Assembly: GCA_965178585.1 (NCBI GenBank)
Contig: OZ238267.1
Location: forward strand, 1,736,001-1,800,000
DNA length: 64,000 nucleotides
From: Marifrigoribacter sp965178585
GTDB lineage: Bacteria; Bacteroidota; Bacteroidia; Flavobacteriales; Flavobacteriaceae
Reading direction: 5' to 3'
Positions 52,455-59,845 of the stretch are shown here, in pieces (within the stretch, counting starts at the first letter, position 1; each line of letters begins with the position of its first letter). The notes below the pieces were generated by a model. That model made no database searches and had not been told where the DNA came from. It saw nothing but the letters and a program-made list of their open reading frames with translations. The position numbers and the translations under genes are program-made.

Positions 52455-54839
52455 ATGCGCATTATTAAAAAACTTTTAAAATTTGTTTTAATATTATTGG
52501 TACTATTACTTGTTTTTGGGTTTTGGTATTATAATCATTTAAAACCTAGTTATTCTGGTGAAGTTGCTTTAGCTAATATTGAAAAGGAAACTACTGTCTA
52601 TTATGATGATTTTGGAATTCCACATATATATGCAGAAAGCCATTCAGACGCCATAACCACCCTAGGGTATGTACAAGCTCAAGATCGTTTATGGCAAATG
52701 GAATTAATGAGAAGAATTGCGCCAGGTCGTCTTGCAGAATTATTTGGGAAGGACCTTATTGAAAACGATAAGTTTTTTGCAAGCTTAGGAATTGATGAGT
52801 ATTCTATTAAATCTGTATCTAATTTAGATGTTAATAGCGATGCGTATAAGTTAATGGAGGCATATATAAAAGGTATTAATCAATTTATGGATGAAGGTCC
52901 AACTCCACTAGAATACTCCATTCTCGGACTTGACAAGGAGCATTTTGTGATGAAAGATGTTTATAATGTTTTAGGATATATGGCTTTTAGTTTTGCAATG
53001 GCTCAAAAAACCGATCCATTATTAAGTTCGTTACAAAATAAATTGGGTGAGGATTACTTAAAAGCGTTAAATATTGACATCAACCCAAATACCTTGTTTA
53101 TTAAGAATGCTAAAGGCGATACAGAAAACTACCAGAAAATGGTTTCAAATATTAACTATATTATGAATACATCGCCAATTCCTCCCTTTATTGGAAGCAA
53201 TAGTTGGGTAATTGGTGGAAAAAAAACAAAATCAGGAAAAGTAATTTTTGCTAACGATCCTCATATTGGGTTTTCACAACCATCCATATGGTTTGAAGCA
53301 CATTTAGTTACTCCAAATCACGAAATTTATGGTTACTTTTTACCTATTATACCTTTCCCTCTTTTGGGACACAATAGAGACCAGGCCTATGGATTAACTA
53401 TGTTTGAAAATGATGATATCGATTTTTATAAAGAAGAGAGTCATCCAACAGATAACACCAAATATAAAACTCCAACAGGCTATGAAACTTTTAAAACTAC
53501 TACTAAAACCATTAAGGTAAAAGACCAAGATGATATCATCTTTAACTTTAAAAGTAGCCGTCATGGTCCTATAGTTAATGAAGTATTATCTACAGTTAAT
53601 GATTCATCTCCTATTGCTATGTCATGGATTTATACTCAAATTGATAATAAATTAATTGATGCGGTTTATAAAATGTCTAAAGCAAGTTCTAAAGAAGAGT
53701 TTAAAGAAGGTGCTTCTATGATTCATGCTCCAGGCCTTAATGTTATGTACGGAGATTCTAAAGGAAATATTGCTTGGTGGGCTTCTGCTAAATTATATAA
53801 ATTCCAACCTCATGTTAAAACTAAATTAGTTTTGGATGGGGCATCTGGTAAAGATGATATTATAAAGTATTTAGATTTTTCTGAAAATCCGATGGCTGAA
53901 AACCCTTCCTGGAATTATGTATATTCAGCAAATAATCAACCCGATAGCATTACTGGTATGATTTATCCAGGTTATTATTTACCTGAAGATAGAGCAAAAC
54001 GAATTGTCAATCTTTTGGAGCCAAATAATAATTGGAATTTAACATCCACAGGAAAAATGATTAACGATGTTACTTCAACAGTTTCAGTAGAGGTTATTAA
54101 AGAACTTGCAAAAAATATTAATTTTAATTCATTCAGTAAAAATGAACAACGTGCTATTGATGTTTTACAGCTTTGGGATGGATCTAATAATTTAGATGCT
54201 GTAGCACCTACCATCTATAATAAATTTGTTTATCTCTATTTAAAAAACACGTTTCAAGACGAAATGGGTGAAGACCTATATCATCAATTTGAAGAAACTC
54301 ATATGTTAAAAAGAGTTATTGCAGATCAAATGTTTACAGATGAAATTATCTGGTGGGATAATGTCAACACTAAAGATATTAAAGAATCTAAGAAAGACAT
54401 TCTATCTGCAACGATTATTGAAACTGTAGCAGAATTAGAAAAACAATTAGGAGAGAATATGAATCATTGGACCTGGGATAAAGTACATATTTTGGAACAT
54501 CAGCATCCATTAGGATCAGTTGAAGCTTTAAGAGGCATATTTAACGTTGGGCCATTCTCTGTAAATGGAACTAATGAGGTTATAAATAATTTGGCATTTA
54601 AAAAAGATTCAACAGGTGTTTACAATGTGAAATCTGGGCCTTCAACAAGGCGTATAATTGACTTCAGTGACATTGAAAATAGTTTAAGTATACTCCCAAC
54701 TGGTCAGTCAGGTAATCCATTCAGCAAACATTATAAAGATCAAGCAGCTATGTTTAACTCTGGAAAGTTTAGAAAAATGAAACTAAATAAAGAGGAAATA
54801 ATTAGTGTATCTACTAAAGTTAAGTTTACAAAAAAATAA
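52455..54839 (+). CDS. Penicillin acylase family amidohydrolase
   Basis: A 794-aa N-terminal-nucleophile hydrolase precursor. A membrane-type leader (residues 8-27) directs export. The alpha part contains YDDFGIPHIYAESHSDA and QAQDRLWQMELMRR. The self-cleavage site is IGSNSW: Ser248 becomes the N-terminal nucleophile of the beta chain, followed by VIGGKKTKSGK and ANDPHIGF. The beta chain runs to the C terminus with standard length. It hydrolyses an amide, possibly acyl-homoserine lactones or peptidoglycan-like substrates in the periplasm; penicillin activity is not implied. Three tiny peptide genes follow. Confidence 0.92.
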   Translation: MRIIKKLLKFVLILLVLLLVFGFWYYNHLKPSYSGEVALANIEKETTVYYDDFGIPHIYAESHSDAITTLGYVQAQDRLWQMELMRRIAPGRLAELFGKDLIENDKFFASLGIDEYSIKSVSNLDVNSDAYKLMEAYIKGINQFMDEGPTPLEYSILGLDKEHFVMKDVYNVLGYMAFSFAMAQKTDPLLSSLQNKLGEDYLKALNIDINPNTLFIKNAKGDTENYQKMVSNINYIMNTSPIPPFIGSNSWVIGGKKTKSGKVIFANDPHIGFSQPSIWFEAHLVTPNHEIYGYFLPIIPFPLLGHNRDQAYGLTMFENDDIDFYKEESHPTDNTKYKTPTGYETFKTTTKTIKVKDQDDIIFNFKSSRHGPIVNEVLSTVNDSSPIAMSWIYTQIDNKLIDAVYKMSKASSKEEFKEGASMIHAPGLNVMYGDSKGNIAWWASAKLYKFQPHVKTKLVLDGASGKDDIIKYLDFSENPMAENPSWNYVYSANNQPDSITGMIYPGYYLPEDRAKRIVNLLEPNNNWNLTSTGKMINDVTSTVSVEVIKELAKNINFNSFSKNEQRAIDVLQLWDGSNNLDAVAPTIYNKFVYLYLKNTFQDEMGEDLYHQFEETHMLKRVIADQMFTDEIIWWDNVNTKDIKESKKDILSATIIETVAELEKQLGENMNHWTWDKVHILEHQHPLGSVEALRGIFNVGPFSVNGTNEVINNLAFKKDSTGVYNVKSGPSTRRIIDFSDIENSLSILPTGQSGNPFSKHYKDQAAMFNSGKFRKMKLNKEEIISVSTKVKFTKK

Positions 54840-54976
54840 TTTCATTATTCGTAATTTAATTATAATTATTATGTTTAAATTTGCATATTATTTATTGATA
54901 TTAATTATTTATTAATTTATTTGTAACAAAAGATGTGATTTTTCGTCTTAGATAAAAATAATAAAGAATATAAATT

Positions 54977-55078
54977 ATGAGAACACTAAACAGTAATAAA
55001 TTAACAGAGAAGTCTAAAACATCAAAGACTTTCAATTGGAACAACAAAAGACGTTTCAATAAACTAAGTACATACTAG
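54977..55078 (+). CDS. Tiny basic peptide 1 (33 aa), MRTL...WNxKRR family
   Basis: ATG AGA ACA CTA opens a 33-aa peptide ending in TAG. It shares with two nearby peptides the start MRTL, a Lys/Thr-rich middle (K at position 12, T15, K17) and the motif W21-N-x-K-R-R-F; a C-terminal tail of about six residues extends it. Differences between the copies fall mostly in third codon positions (CTA/TTA for Leu, CGT/CGC/CGG for Arg), as expected for translated genes under selection. It has its own upstream region and is followed by a strong terminator. No family is known to me. Confidence 0.7.
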   Translation: MRTLNSNKLTEKSKTSKTFNWNNKRRFNKLSTY

Positions 55079-55127
55079 TGCATTATTTGAATTAACCATT
55101 ACGATAAAAAACTAGTATCGTTATTAA

Positions 55128-55165
55128 AAAAAGGACTTTTTCAGAATACTGAAAAAGTCCTTTTT
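55128..55165 (+). terminator. Terminator downstream of tiny peptide 1
   Basis: A perfect 17-bp stem, AAAAAGGACTTTTTCAG (55128-55144) with 55149-55165, loop AATA, followed by more T. A smaller hairpin, ACGATA/TATCGT (55101-55121), precedes it. Confidence 0.92.
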
Positions 55166-55305
55166 ATTTTATAAATACTCCTCTTCTCCTATTAAAACAC
55201 CTTTTAAATGTTAAAAAATGTTAATTTATTACTTTGTTATGCATAGTACTGTAACAAAATATAAATATACTCGTCTATATAGTATAATCAACAAAACAAA
55301 AAACA

Positions 55306-55392
55306 ATGAGAACTTTAAGTAACAATCAAATCACACAAAAATTGAACACAACTAAATCGTATAACTGGAATACAAAAAGACGCTTTAGATAA
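55306..55392 (+). CDS. Tiny basic peptide 2 (28 aa), MRTL...WNxKRR family
   Basis: A 28-aa paralogue of peptide 1: MRTL start, Q8, K12-L, T-T-K at 15-17, an aromatic at 19, W21-N-T-K-R-R-F-R and then stop. It shares 19-20 of 28 positions (by eye) with peptide 3. It begins a second unit after peptide 1's terminator; peptide 3 follows after 32 nt. Its upstream region contains TTAATTTATT and TGTAACAAAA, both also found upstream of peptide 1. The net charge is strongly positive, with no signal peptide or helix long enough for a membrane. Confidence 0.7.
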   Translation: MRTLSNNQITQKLNTTKSYNWNTKRRFR

Positions 55393-55424
55393 CAATTAAA
55401 CATCAATCACTAAACAAAACAATC

Positions 55425-55514
55425 ATGAGAACTTTAAACACAGATCAATTATCAGAAAAATTAAGTACCACTAAAACTTTTAAATGGAATTCTAAAAGAC
55501 GGTATAGAAAGTAA
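55425..55514 (+). CDS. Tiny basic peptide 3 (29 aa), MRTL...WNxKRR family
   Basis: A 29-aa paralogue: MRTL, Q8-L, E11-K12-L, T-T-K at 15-17, F19-K-W21-N-S-K-R-R-Y-R-K. It is the closest relative of peptide 2 and shares its transcript. The arginine triplet region uses codons AGA CGG TAT where peptide 2 has AGA CGC TTT, supporting real translation. Function is unknown; the C-terminal Arg/Lys/aromatic cluster would suit RNA, ribosome or membrane-surface contact (inference). Confidence 0.7.
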   Translation: MRTLNTDQLSEKLSTTKTFKWNSKRRYRK

Positions 55515-55544
55515 CTAAAGGGAATCCTTTATAAATCAATCAAA

Positions 55545-55685
55545 ATGAAAACAACTAATCAAATTCAGCAGCATTTTTCTAGAATTACTAATAAGCATAA
55601 AAAGCTTACTCATTACCTAGAAAGCTTTTACAACTACGACAATGAGATTTTTGAAATTAAAAATACTCCCCTATTTCAAGAGTAA
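55545..55685 (+). CDS. Small protein (46 aa) at the end of the tiny-peptide operon
   Basis: ATG 55545 opens a 46-codon frame with a His/Lys-rich helix (NKHKKLTHYLESFYNYD) and a C-terminal stretch ending in FQE. It is unlike the MRTL peptides. It begins 30 nt after peptide 3 and precedes a terminator, so it belongs to the same transcript. The family is unknown to me. The real extent is uncertain because of its size. Confidence 0.52.
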   Translation: MKTTNQIQQHFSRITNKHKKLTHYLESFYNYDNEIFEIKNTPLFQE

Positions 55686-55709
55686 AATATTAGAATTAAC
55701 CAACTAATG

Positions 55710-55745
55710 GCCTTTAATAGTAATAAATTAAAGGCTATTTTTTTG
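55710..55745. terminator. Terminator at the end of the tiny-peptide operon
   Basis: GCCTTTAAT (55710-55718) pairs with ATTAAAGGC (55727-55735), followed by TATTTTTTT. The right arm overlaps the stop of the convergent DUF1456 gene. Confidence 0.8.
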
Positions 55746-55980
55746 TTTCTTTTTTAGGCATCGGCCCTCTAAGATGAATTACCAAACCATTTAAAAAATT
55801 ACGAAGAATTTGATCACCACATTCAACATATTTAGGGTGTTTTTCATTTCTAAAAAATGATCCAATTTCACTCTTAGTAGCTTTAAAATCTACCAAAGCC
55901 AATATGTCCACAATTTCATCATCTCTTAGTTTTAATGCAACTCTTAATTTTTTAAATATATCGTTATTGGATAGTGCCAT
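55735..55980 (-). CDS. DUF1456 (YehS-like) protein, single repeat
   Basis: An 81-aa protein matching one DUF1456 unit: NNDIFKKLRVALKLRDDEIVDIL, SEIGSFFRNEKHPKY, CGDQILRNFLNGL. E. coli YehS has two such units (about 150 aa); this one carries a single unit plus a short basic tail. Function is unknown. The DEAD helicase gene is 25 nt upstream on the same strand, so they are probably cotranscribed. Confidence 0.88.
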   Translation of the reverse strand: MALSNNDIFKKLRVALKLRDDEIVDILALVDFKATKSEIGSFFRNEKHPKYVECGDQILRNFLNGLVIHLRGPMPKKETKK

Positions 55981-56005
55981 ATTATTTTATGCTTAATATT
56001 TTAAA

Positions 56006-57124
56006 TTATAACATTTGTTCTTCAAAATTAATTCCTAATGCTTTTTGAATTTCGTGTACACGTTGTATTTCACTTGGTGTAATTAATGCTAATGAAACTC
56101 CTGTTTTTCCAGCTCTAGCTGTTCGACCACTTCTATGTGTATAGTATTCTAAATTTTCAGGTAATTGGTGATGCATTACAAAAGCTAAATTATTTACATC
56201 GATTCCCCTTGCGGATACATCGGTAGACACTAAATATTGTAAAGTTCCTTTTTTGAACATTCTCATTACTTTATCACGATCTCTTTGTTGCATATCACCT
56301 TCAAGTGCATCTACAGAAAAACCTTCTTCTTTTAGTTCTTTTACTAATTTTTGAGCTCCTAACTTTGTTTTGCAAAAAATAATTCCTCTTCCTTCTTTAA
56401 ACTTATCTAATAAATGTATAAGTACATTAACCTTGTTCTCAATAGAAGTAATTAAATATTGATGATTAATATTTGAATTTACAATTGAATTTTTATTAAC
56501 ACTAACCCTAACAGCATCAGGTACCATATATTTAGAAATAATTCGTTGGATTTCCTCTGGCATAGTAGCTGAAAACAGCCAAGTGTTTCTTGAGCCGCTA
56601 GTATAATTTAAAATGGAATCTAATTCTTTTTTAAATCCCATACTTAGCATTTCATCAGCTTCATCAAGAACTACTGTTTTTATACTTCTAAGATTAACAC
56701 TTCCCTTTTCAACTAAATCTATTAACCTACCTGGAGTAGCAACAATTATATGTGTAGGTCTTTGAAGTCTTTGAATTTGTCTGTCAATTTTTTCTCCTCC
56801 ATAAACAGCTTCAACAAAAATCTTTTCAGTGTTAAATTTAGTAAATTTAAAAAGTTGCTTTTTAATTTGTTGAACTAGTTCACGAGTTGGAGATAAAATT
56901 AATGTTTGTACTACTGCAGAACTAGCATCCACATTATTTAACGCAGGCAATCCGTAAGCAGCAGTTTTACCTGTTCCTGTCTGTGCTAAACCAATAAAAT
57001 CTGTTTTTGTATTTAATAAAACAGGAATTGTTTTTTCCTGAATTTCAGTTGGTATTTTTATTTGTAGTTCTCTTAAGGCTTTTATGTAATTGCCATGAAC
57101 TCCTAAATCTTTGAATGTTGCCAT
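56006..57124 (-). CDS. DEAD-box RNA helicase (RhlE-like)
   Basis: A 372-aa two-RecA-domain helicase. Visible motifs: Q motif (IPTEIQ), Walker A AQTGTGKT, PTRELV, TPGR, DEAD (LDEADEML), SAT (FSATMPEEI), and the second domain's RGIDV and HRSGRTAR. There is essentially no C-terminal extension. It remodels RNA duplexes in ribosome assembly or decay. The DUF1456 gene lies downstream. A degenerate single-domain relative is encoded at 4179-4790. Confidence 0.95.
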   Translation of the reverse strand: MATFKDLGVHGNYIKALRELQIKIPTEIQEKTIPVLLNTKTDFIGLAQTGTGKTAAYGLPALNNVDASSAVVQTLILSPTRELVQQIKKQLFKFTKFNTEKIFVEAVYGGEKIDRQIQRLQRPTHIIVATPGRLIDLVEKGSVNLRSIKTVVLDEADEMLSMGFKKELDSILNYTSGSRNTWLFSATMPEEIQRIISKYMVPDAVRVSVNKNSIVNSNINHQYLITSIENKVNVLIHLLDKFKEGRGIIFCKTKLGAQKLVKELKEEGFSVDALEGDMQQRDRDKVMRMFKKGTLQYLVSTDVSARGIDVNNLAFVMHHQLPENLEYYTHRSGRTARAGKTGVSLALITPSEIQRVHEIQKALGINFEEQML

Positions 57125-57193
57125 AATTAATTTTGAAAGTGTAAAGATAGGAATAGCATTCTCAAGATTAAGTCAATTTAAATTAAAGTTAGT

Positions 57194-57394
57194 TTAATCC
57201 TCTTCCTCTAAAGAAAAAAAGTCATTAACTGATTTATTAAACAATTTTGATAATTTTAAGGCCAATAATGTAGAGGGTACATACCTATTAGTCTCAATAG
57301 AGTTTATTGTTTGTCTTGAAACCCCAATTTTTTTGGCTAATTCTTCTTGAGTAAAATTATTTATTGCTCGTTCAACCTTTAAGGAATTCTTCAT
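57194..57394 (-). CDS. XRE-family HTH regulator (66 aa)
   Basis: A 66-aa minimal helix-turn-helix DNA-binding protein: FTQEELAKKIGVSRQTINSIE is the classic recognition helix pair, with RYVPSTLLALKLSKLFNKSV completing the five-helix domain. Its start overlaps the stop of the membrane protein gene by 1 nt (TAATG), so the two are one operon. It may repress its own promoter: an inverted repeat lies over the promoter region at 57903-57922. Confidence 0.92.
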   Translation of the reverse strand: MKNSLKVERAINNFTQEELAKKIGVSRQTINSIETNRYVPSTLLALKLSKLFNKSVNDFFSLEEED

Positions 57395-57840
57395 TAAGCT
57401 CTCTTTTTTAGTTTAGCAAATACAACCAAATAGACAATTAGCATAAACCATAAAACTTGAAAATCTCCTAAGTCTTCAAAAATAACTTTATCAGGCCTTA
57501 CTAGGGATGATACCACTAAATTTATAAGTGGTTGTAATAATGTGTAAACAACGCCTCCAATAAATGCAATTGAAAAAGATTGAGCTCTTATACTCTTCAC
57601 CATTTCATCTTCAACTTTCTCTTTAGAAATAACAACAATCAATAAAAACACAAGCAATAACTTTTTTAAGATTTCTACTAATATTTCAAAATCACCATTC
57701 AAAAACTTAGTAGAAATTAATATAGCAAAGGTTAATGCAAAGCCAATCCATCCTATTTTTTTATAATGATTAGGAAGTTTATAATTTAGAATTTTTGAAA
57801 TTCTCCTTTCTTCACATTCTGAAATAGATTTTAGATTCAT
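57394..57840 (-). CDS. Four-helix membrane protein paired with the XRE regulator
   Basis: A 148-aa inner-membrane protein with four predicted helices (around residues 28-47, 55-72, 88-110 and 125-143) and a soluble N terminus (SISECEERRISKIL). Between helices 2 and 3 is a charged loop (EKVEDEMVKSIRAQSF). It is transcribed together with the 66-aa regulator. HTH plus short membrane protein pairs are frequent in Bacteria, and the membrane partner may sense a signal for the regulator, but this is inference. Confidence 0.75.
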   Translation of the reverse strand: MNLKSISECEERRISKILNYKLPNHYKKIGWIGFALTFAILISTKFLNGDFEILVEILKKLLLVFLLIVVISKEKVEDEMVKSIRAQSFSIAFIGGVVYTLLQPLINLVVSSLVRPDKVIFEDLGDFQVLWFMLIVYLVVFAKLKKRA

Positions 57841-57885
57841 ATAAATATTTTTATATATTAATAATAAGTTTATTTAACATAATGA

Positions 57886-57893
57886 CAAATATA
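57886..57893 (-). promoter_or_regulatory. Putative -7 promoter box (TATATTTG) for the membrane protein/XRE operon
   Basis: A perfect TAnnTTTG match on the minus strand, 45 nt upstream of the membrane-protein ATG. Confidence 0.45.
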
Positions 57894-57902
57894 GTTGTTT
57901 TT

Positions 57903-57922
57903 ATGTAAACTTAGCTTTACAT
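57903..57922. promoter_or_regulatory. Candidate operator (ATGTAAA-N6-TTTACAT)
   Basis: A perfect 7-bp inverted repeat (57903-57909 with 57916-57922) lies 10 nt upstream of the -7 box, over the expected -33 region of the XRE operon. An autorepression site would be placed exactly here. Confidence 0.45.
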
Positions 57923-58005
57923 TTTAAAAAATTTCTATTTACTAATTATTAACTATGAAATAATCAAAATTATATTATAATGAAATGTGGAATTGAAATA
58001 TTAAA

Positions 58006-58665
58006 TTATTCCTTAATAATAGTAACCATCGCTTTTCTACCTGTAGTTAAGTTCCATTGGTTTGAAGAAAGAACATCTCCTCCCTCATCGAATATTTTTA
58101 ATTCAGCAGTATTAGGTCCAGATGATCCTTGATTTAAAGCTTGAAATTCTACTTTATTAAATCCAGGTTGTAATTGAAAAGTAAAACCATTAAATCCGCT
58201 AGATAAATAAACATTAGATTTTACAATATCTCCATTTACATATATCCTAACACGATCACCATCTACATATTCGTGATCACGATACATAATGGTAACATTT
58301 AAAGAACCTGTTTTTAATTCTCCTAAATATTGATCTTTTCCAAACTCTTGAGAAATTGCTTTGTCCTTAGTAAAGTATTTAGGAGCGTCATTTGTCTTTA
58401 AATCCAAAAAGGTATCTTCATGAGTAATATCTAATAGTTCAGATTCTTCAAGTCCTAAACCTGAATAATCGTTCATTCGCAAAGGGTTTTTAGATTTTGT
58501 GATACTTGGCAATGGTATTGCGGGAAGTTCCATACCATCTGGAGTTTCAAAATCATCTTCAACTACTTCAAATTGAACTGAGTTATTTGAGTTTTCAATT
58601 TGAGAGAATGATTTAGTGCTTAAAGCAATTATAAAAAATGAAACTATTAATAAGTTAAAATTCAT
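58006..58665 (-). CDS. Secreted protein of unknown function
   Basis: A 219-aa protein with a signal peptide (MNFNLLIVSFFIIALSTKSFS). The first half is acidic and proline-containing (DDFETPDGMELPAIPLPS), the second half a beta-rich domain: SLNVTIMYRDHEYVDGDRVR, VYLSSGFNGFTFQL, GFNKVEFQALNQGSSGPNTAELKI (in parts), ending KAMVTIIKE. The latter resembles a secreted beta-sandwich. It has its own TAATTTTG promoter box. I do not recognise the family. Confidence 0.75.
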   Translation of the reverse strand: MNFNLLIVSFFIIALSTKSFSQIENSNNSVQFEVVEDDFETPDGMELPAIPLPSITKSKNPLRMNDYSGLGLEESELLDITHEDTFLDLKTNDAPKYFTKDKAISQEFGKDQYLGELKTGSLNVTIMYRDHEYVDGDRVRIYVNGDIVKSNVYLSSGFNGFTFQLQPGFNKVEFQALNQGSSGPNTAELKIFDEGGDVLSSNQWNLTTGRKAMVTIIKE

Positions 58666-58703
58666 TTAGCAATATATTTATTCTGTAAAAGCAATAATTA
58701 CGC

Positions 58704-58711
58704 CAAAATTA
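58704..58711 (-). promoter_or_regulatory. Putative -7 promoter box (TAATTTTG)
   Basis: A perfect TAnnTTTG match on the minus strand, 38 nt upstream of the secreted protein gene at 58006-58665. Confidence 0.4.
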
Positions 58712-58850
58712 AGACTTTTAAAAAATATAAAAACTTAAAAATATTATAAATTAATTATTGATGAAATATGTCTTATTAAGCCATAATAATCTTCTATATT
58801 AAAATAATATCTATCAATTATACTTATGTCAATTCCATTAATTTATTGTT

Positions 58851-58858
58851 TAATTTTG
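58851..58858 (+). promoter_or_regulatory. Putative -7 promoter box (TAATTTTG) for dps
   Basis: A perfect TAnnTTTG match 22 nt upstream of the dps ATG. Confidence 0.42.
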
Positions 58859-58880
58859 TAGTAATATAAAACTAGAAATT

Positions 58881-59348
58881 ATGAAAAATTTAATTGGAAT
58901 TGACAAAAACAAGGCAAATGAACTAAGTTTAAACTTAAATGAATTACTAGCTGATTATCAGTTGTTTTATCAGAACCTTAGAGGGATGCATTGGAATATT
59001 AAAGGGCGTGAGTTTTTTGAACTTCATTTAAAATTTGAAGAATTTTATGACGATGCTGTAATAAAAATAGATGAAATAGCAGAGCGTATTTTAACTCTAG
59101 AAGGAGAACCATTACATTCCTTTACAGATTATTTAAAAGAATCAGAAATTTCTGAAAGTAAAAATATTACAAACGGTATTGAAGGAATAAAAATTATTAT
59201 AAGTAATTTTCAAATACTGATATTAAAAGAACGCAAAATATTAGACTTAGCGGCAGATGCAAGTGATGAAGGAACCGTAAGTTTAATGAGTGATTATATC
59301 TCTGAAACCGAAAAAACACTTTGGATGCTTAGTTCGTATCTAAAATAA
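58881..59348 (+). CDS. dps: Dps ferritin-like DNA-protection protein
   Basis: A 155-aa mini-ferritin that stores iron and protects DNA under starvation or peroxide stress. The inter-subunit ferroxidase ligands His37, His49, Asp64 and Glu68 have the exact spacing of Listeria Dps (31, 43, 58, 62), inside LRGMHWNIKG and the EFYDDAVIKIDEIAERI helix. It has no long DNA-binding tail. A 17-bp inverted repeat lies just downstream and spans the start of the next gene, possibly linking dps readthrough to the neighbour's expression. Confidence 0.95.
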   Translation: MKNLIGIDKNKANELSLNLNELLADYQLFYQNLRGMHWNIKGREFFELHLKFEEFYDDAVIKIDEIAERILTLEGEPLHSFTDYLKESEISESKNITNGIEGIKIIISNFQILILKERKILDLAADASDEGTVSLMSDYISETEKTLWMLSSYLK

Positions 59349-59367
59349 TATTTCGAGTATTTTATTT

Positions 59368-59429
59368 AATTTTCATCGATTAATTCGTTAACTTTGAGTA
59401 ATCGTTAATTTTATTAATCGATGAAAATT
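59368..59429. repeat. Perfect 17-bp inverted repeat covering a start codon
   Basis: AATTTTCATCGATTAAT (59368-59384) is the exact reverse complement of 59413-59429, with a 28-nt loop. The right arm contains the ATG (59421-59423) of the SEC14/STAS-like gene, and a TAACTTTG promoter box lies in the loop, which also has two CGTTAA copies. Confidence 0.85.
59389..59396 (+). promoter_or_regulatory. Putative -7 promoter box (TAACTTTG) inside the inverted-repeat loop
   Basis: A perfect TAnnTTTG match 24 nt upstream of ATG 59421. A transcript started here would lack the left arm of the inverted repeat. Confidence 0.42.
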
Positions 59430-59822
59430 GAAGATTCAATATATATCAATATAGAACACGAAGAAGTAATATTACCCTTTGGAAATTTTTACTTTTATAA
59501 AAACTTTGTGGTATCTGAATTGAATGAAGGTGTGCATTTTGACTGGAAAAAAGTTAAGATATTATCCGATATAATGATTAACCATTACGGAGATGTAGAC
59601 CATTTATATTATGTCTCAAACAGGGTTAACTCCTACTCTATTGAGCCGCAGTCCTGGTTAAAATTTGACAAAAAATATCATCTTATAAAAGATACAGGAA
59701 TTATCGCCTATGATAACAGAGGTGGTTTAAGTGTTGTTTTAGAACGTTTATTTTTTAAAGGGTCTATTAAAAAATTCAGATCGTTAAAAAAAGCGATGGA
59801 ATGGGCTTTAACAAATAAATAA
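59421..59822 (+). CDS. SEC14/SpoIIAA (STAS)-like protein
   Basis: A 133-aa cytoplasmic protein resembling the small STAS/SEC14-like family of Bacteroidota: a beta-strand opening, VHFDWKKVKILSDIMINHYGDVD, then YYVSNRVNSYSIEPQSWLKF and FKGSIKKFRSLKKAMEWAL at the end. Function is unknown; related proteins are proposed to bind lipids or regulatory partners. Its start codon lies in the right arm of a perfect inverted repeat. The dipeptidase gene follows after 23 nt. Confidence 0.65.
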   Translation: MKIEDSIYINIEHEEVILPFGNFYFYKNFVVSELNEGVHFDWKKVKILSDIMINHYGDVDHLYYVSNRVNSYSIEPQSWLKFDKKYHLIKDTGIIAYDNRGGLSVVLERLFFKGSIKKFRSLKKAMEWALTNK

Positions 59823-59845
59823 ACGCGATATTCTCTTATCATTCC

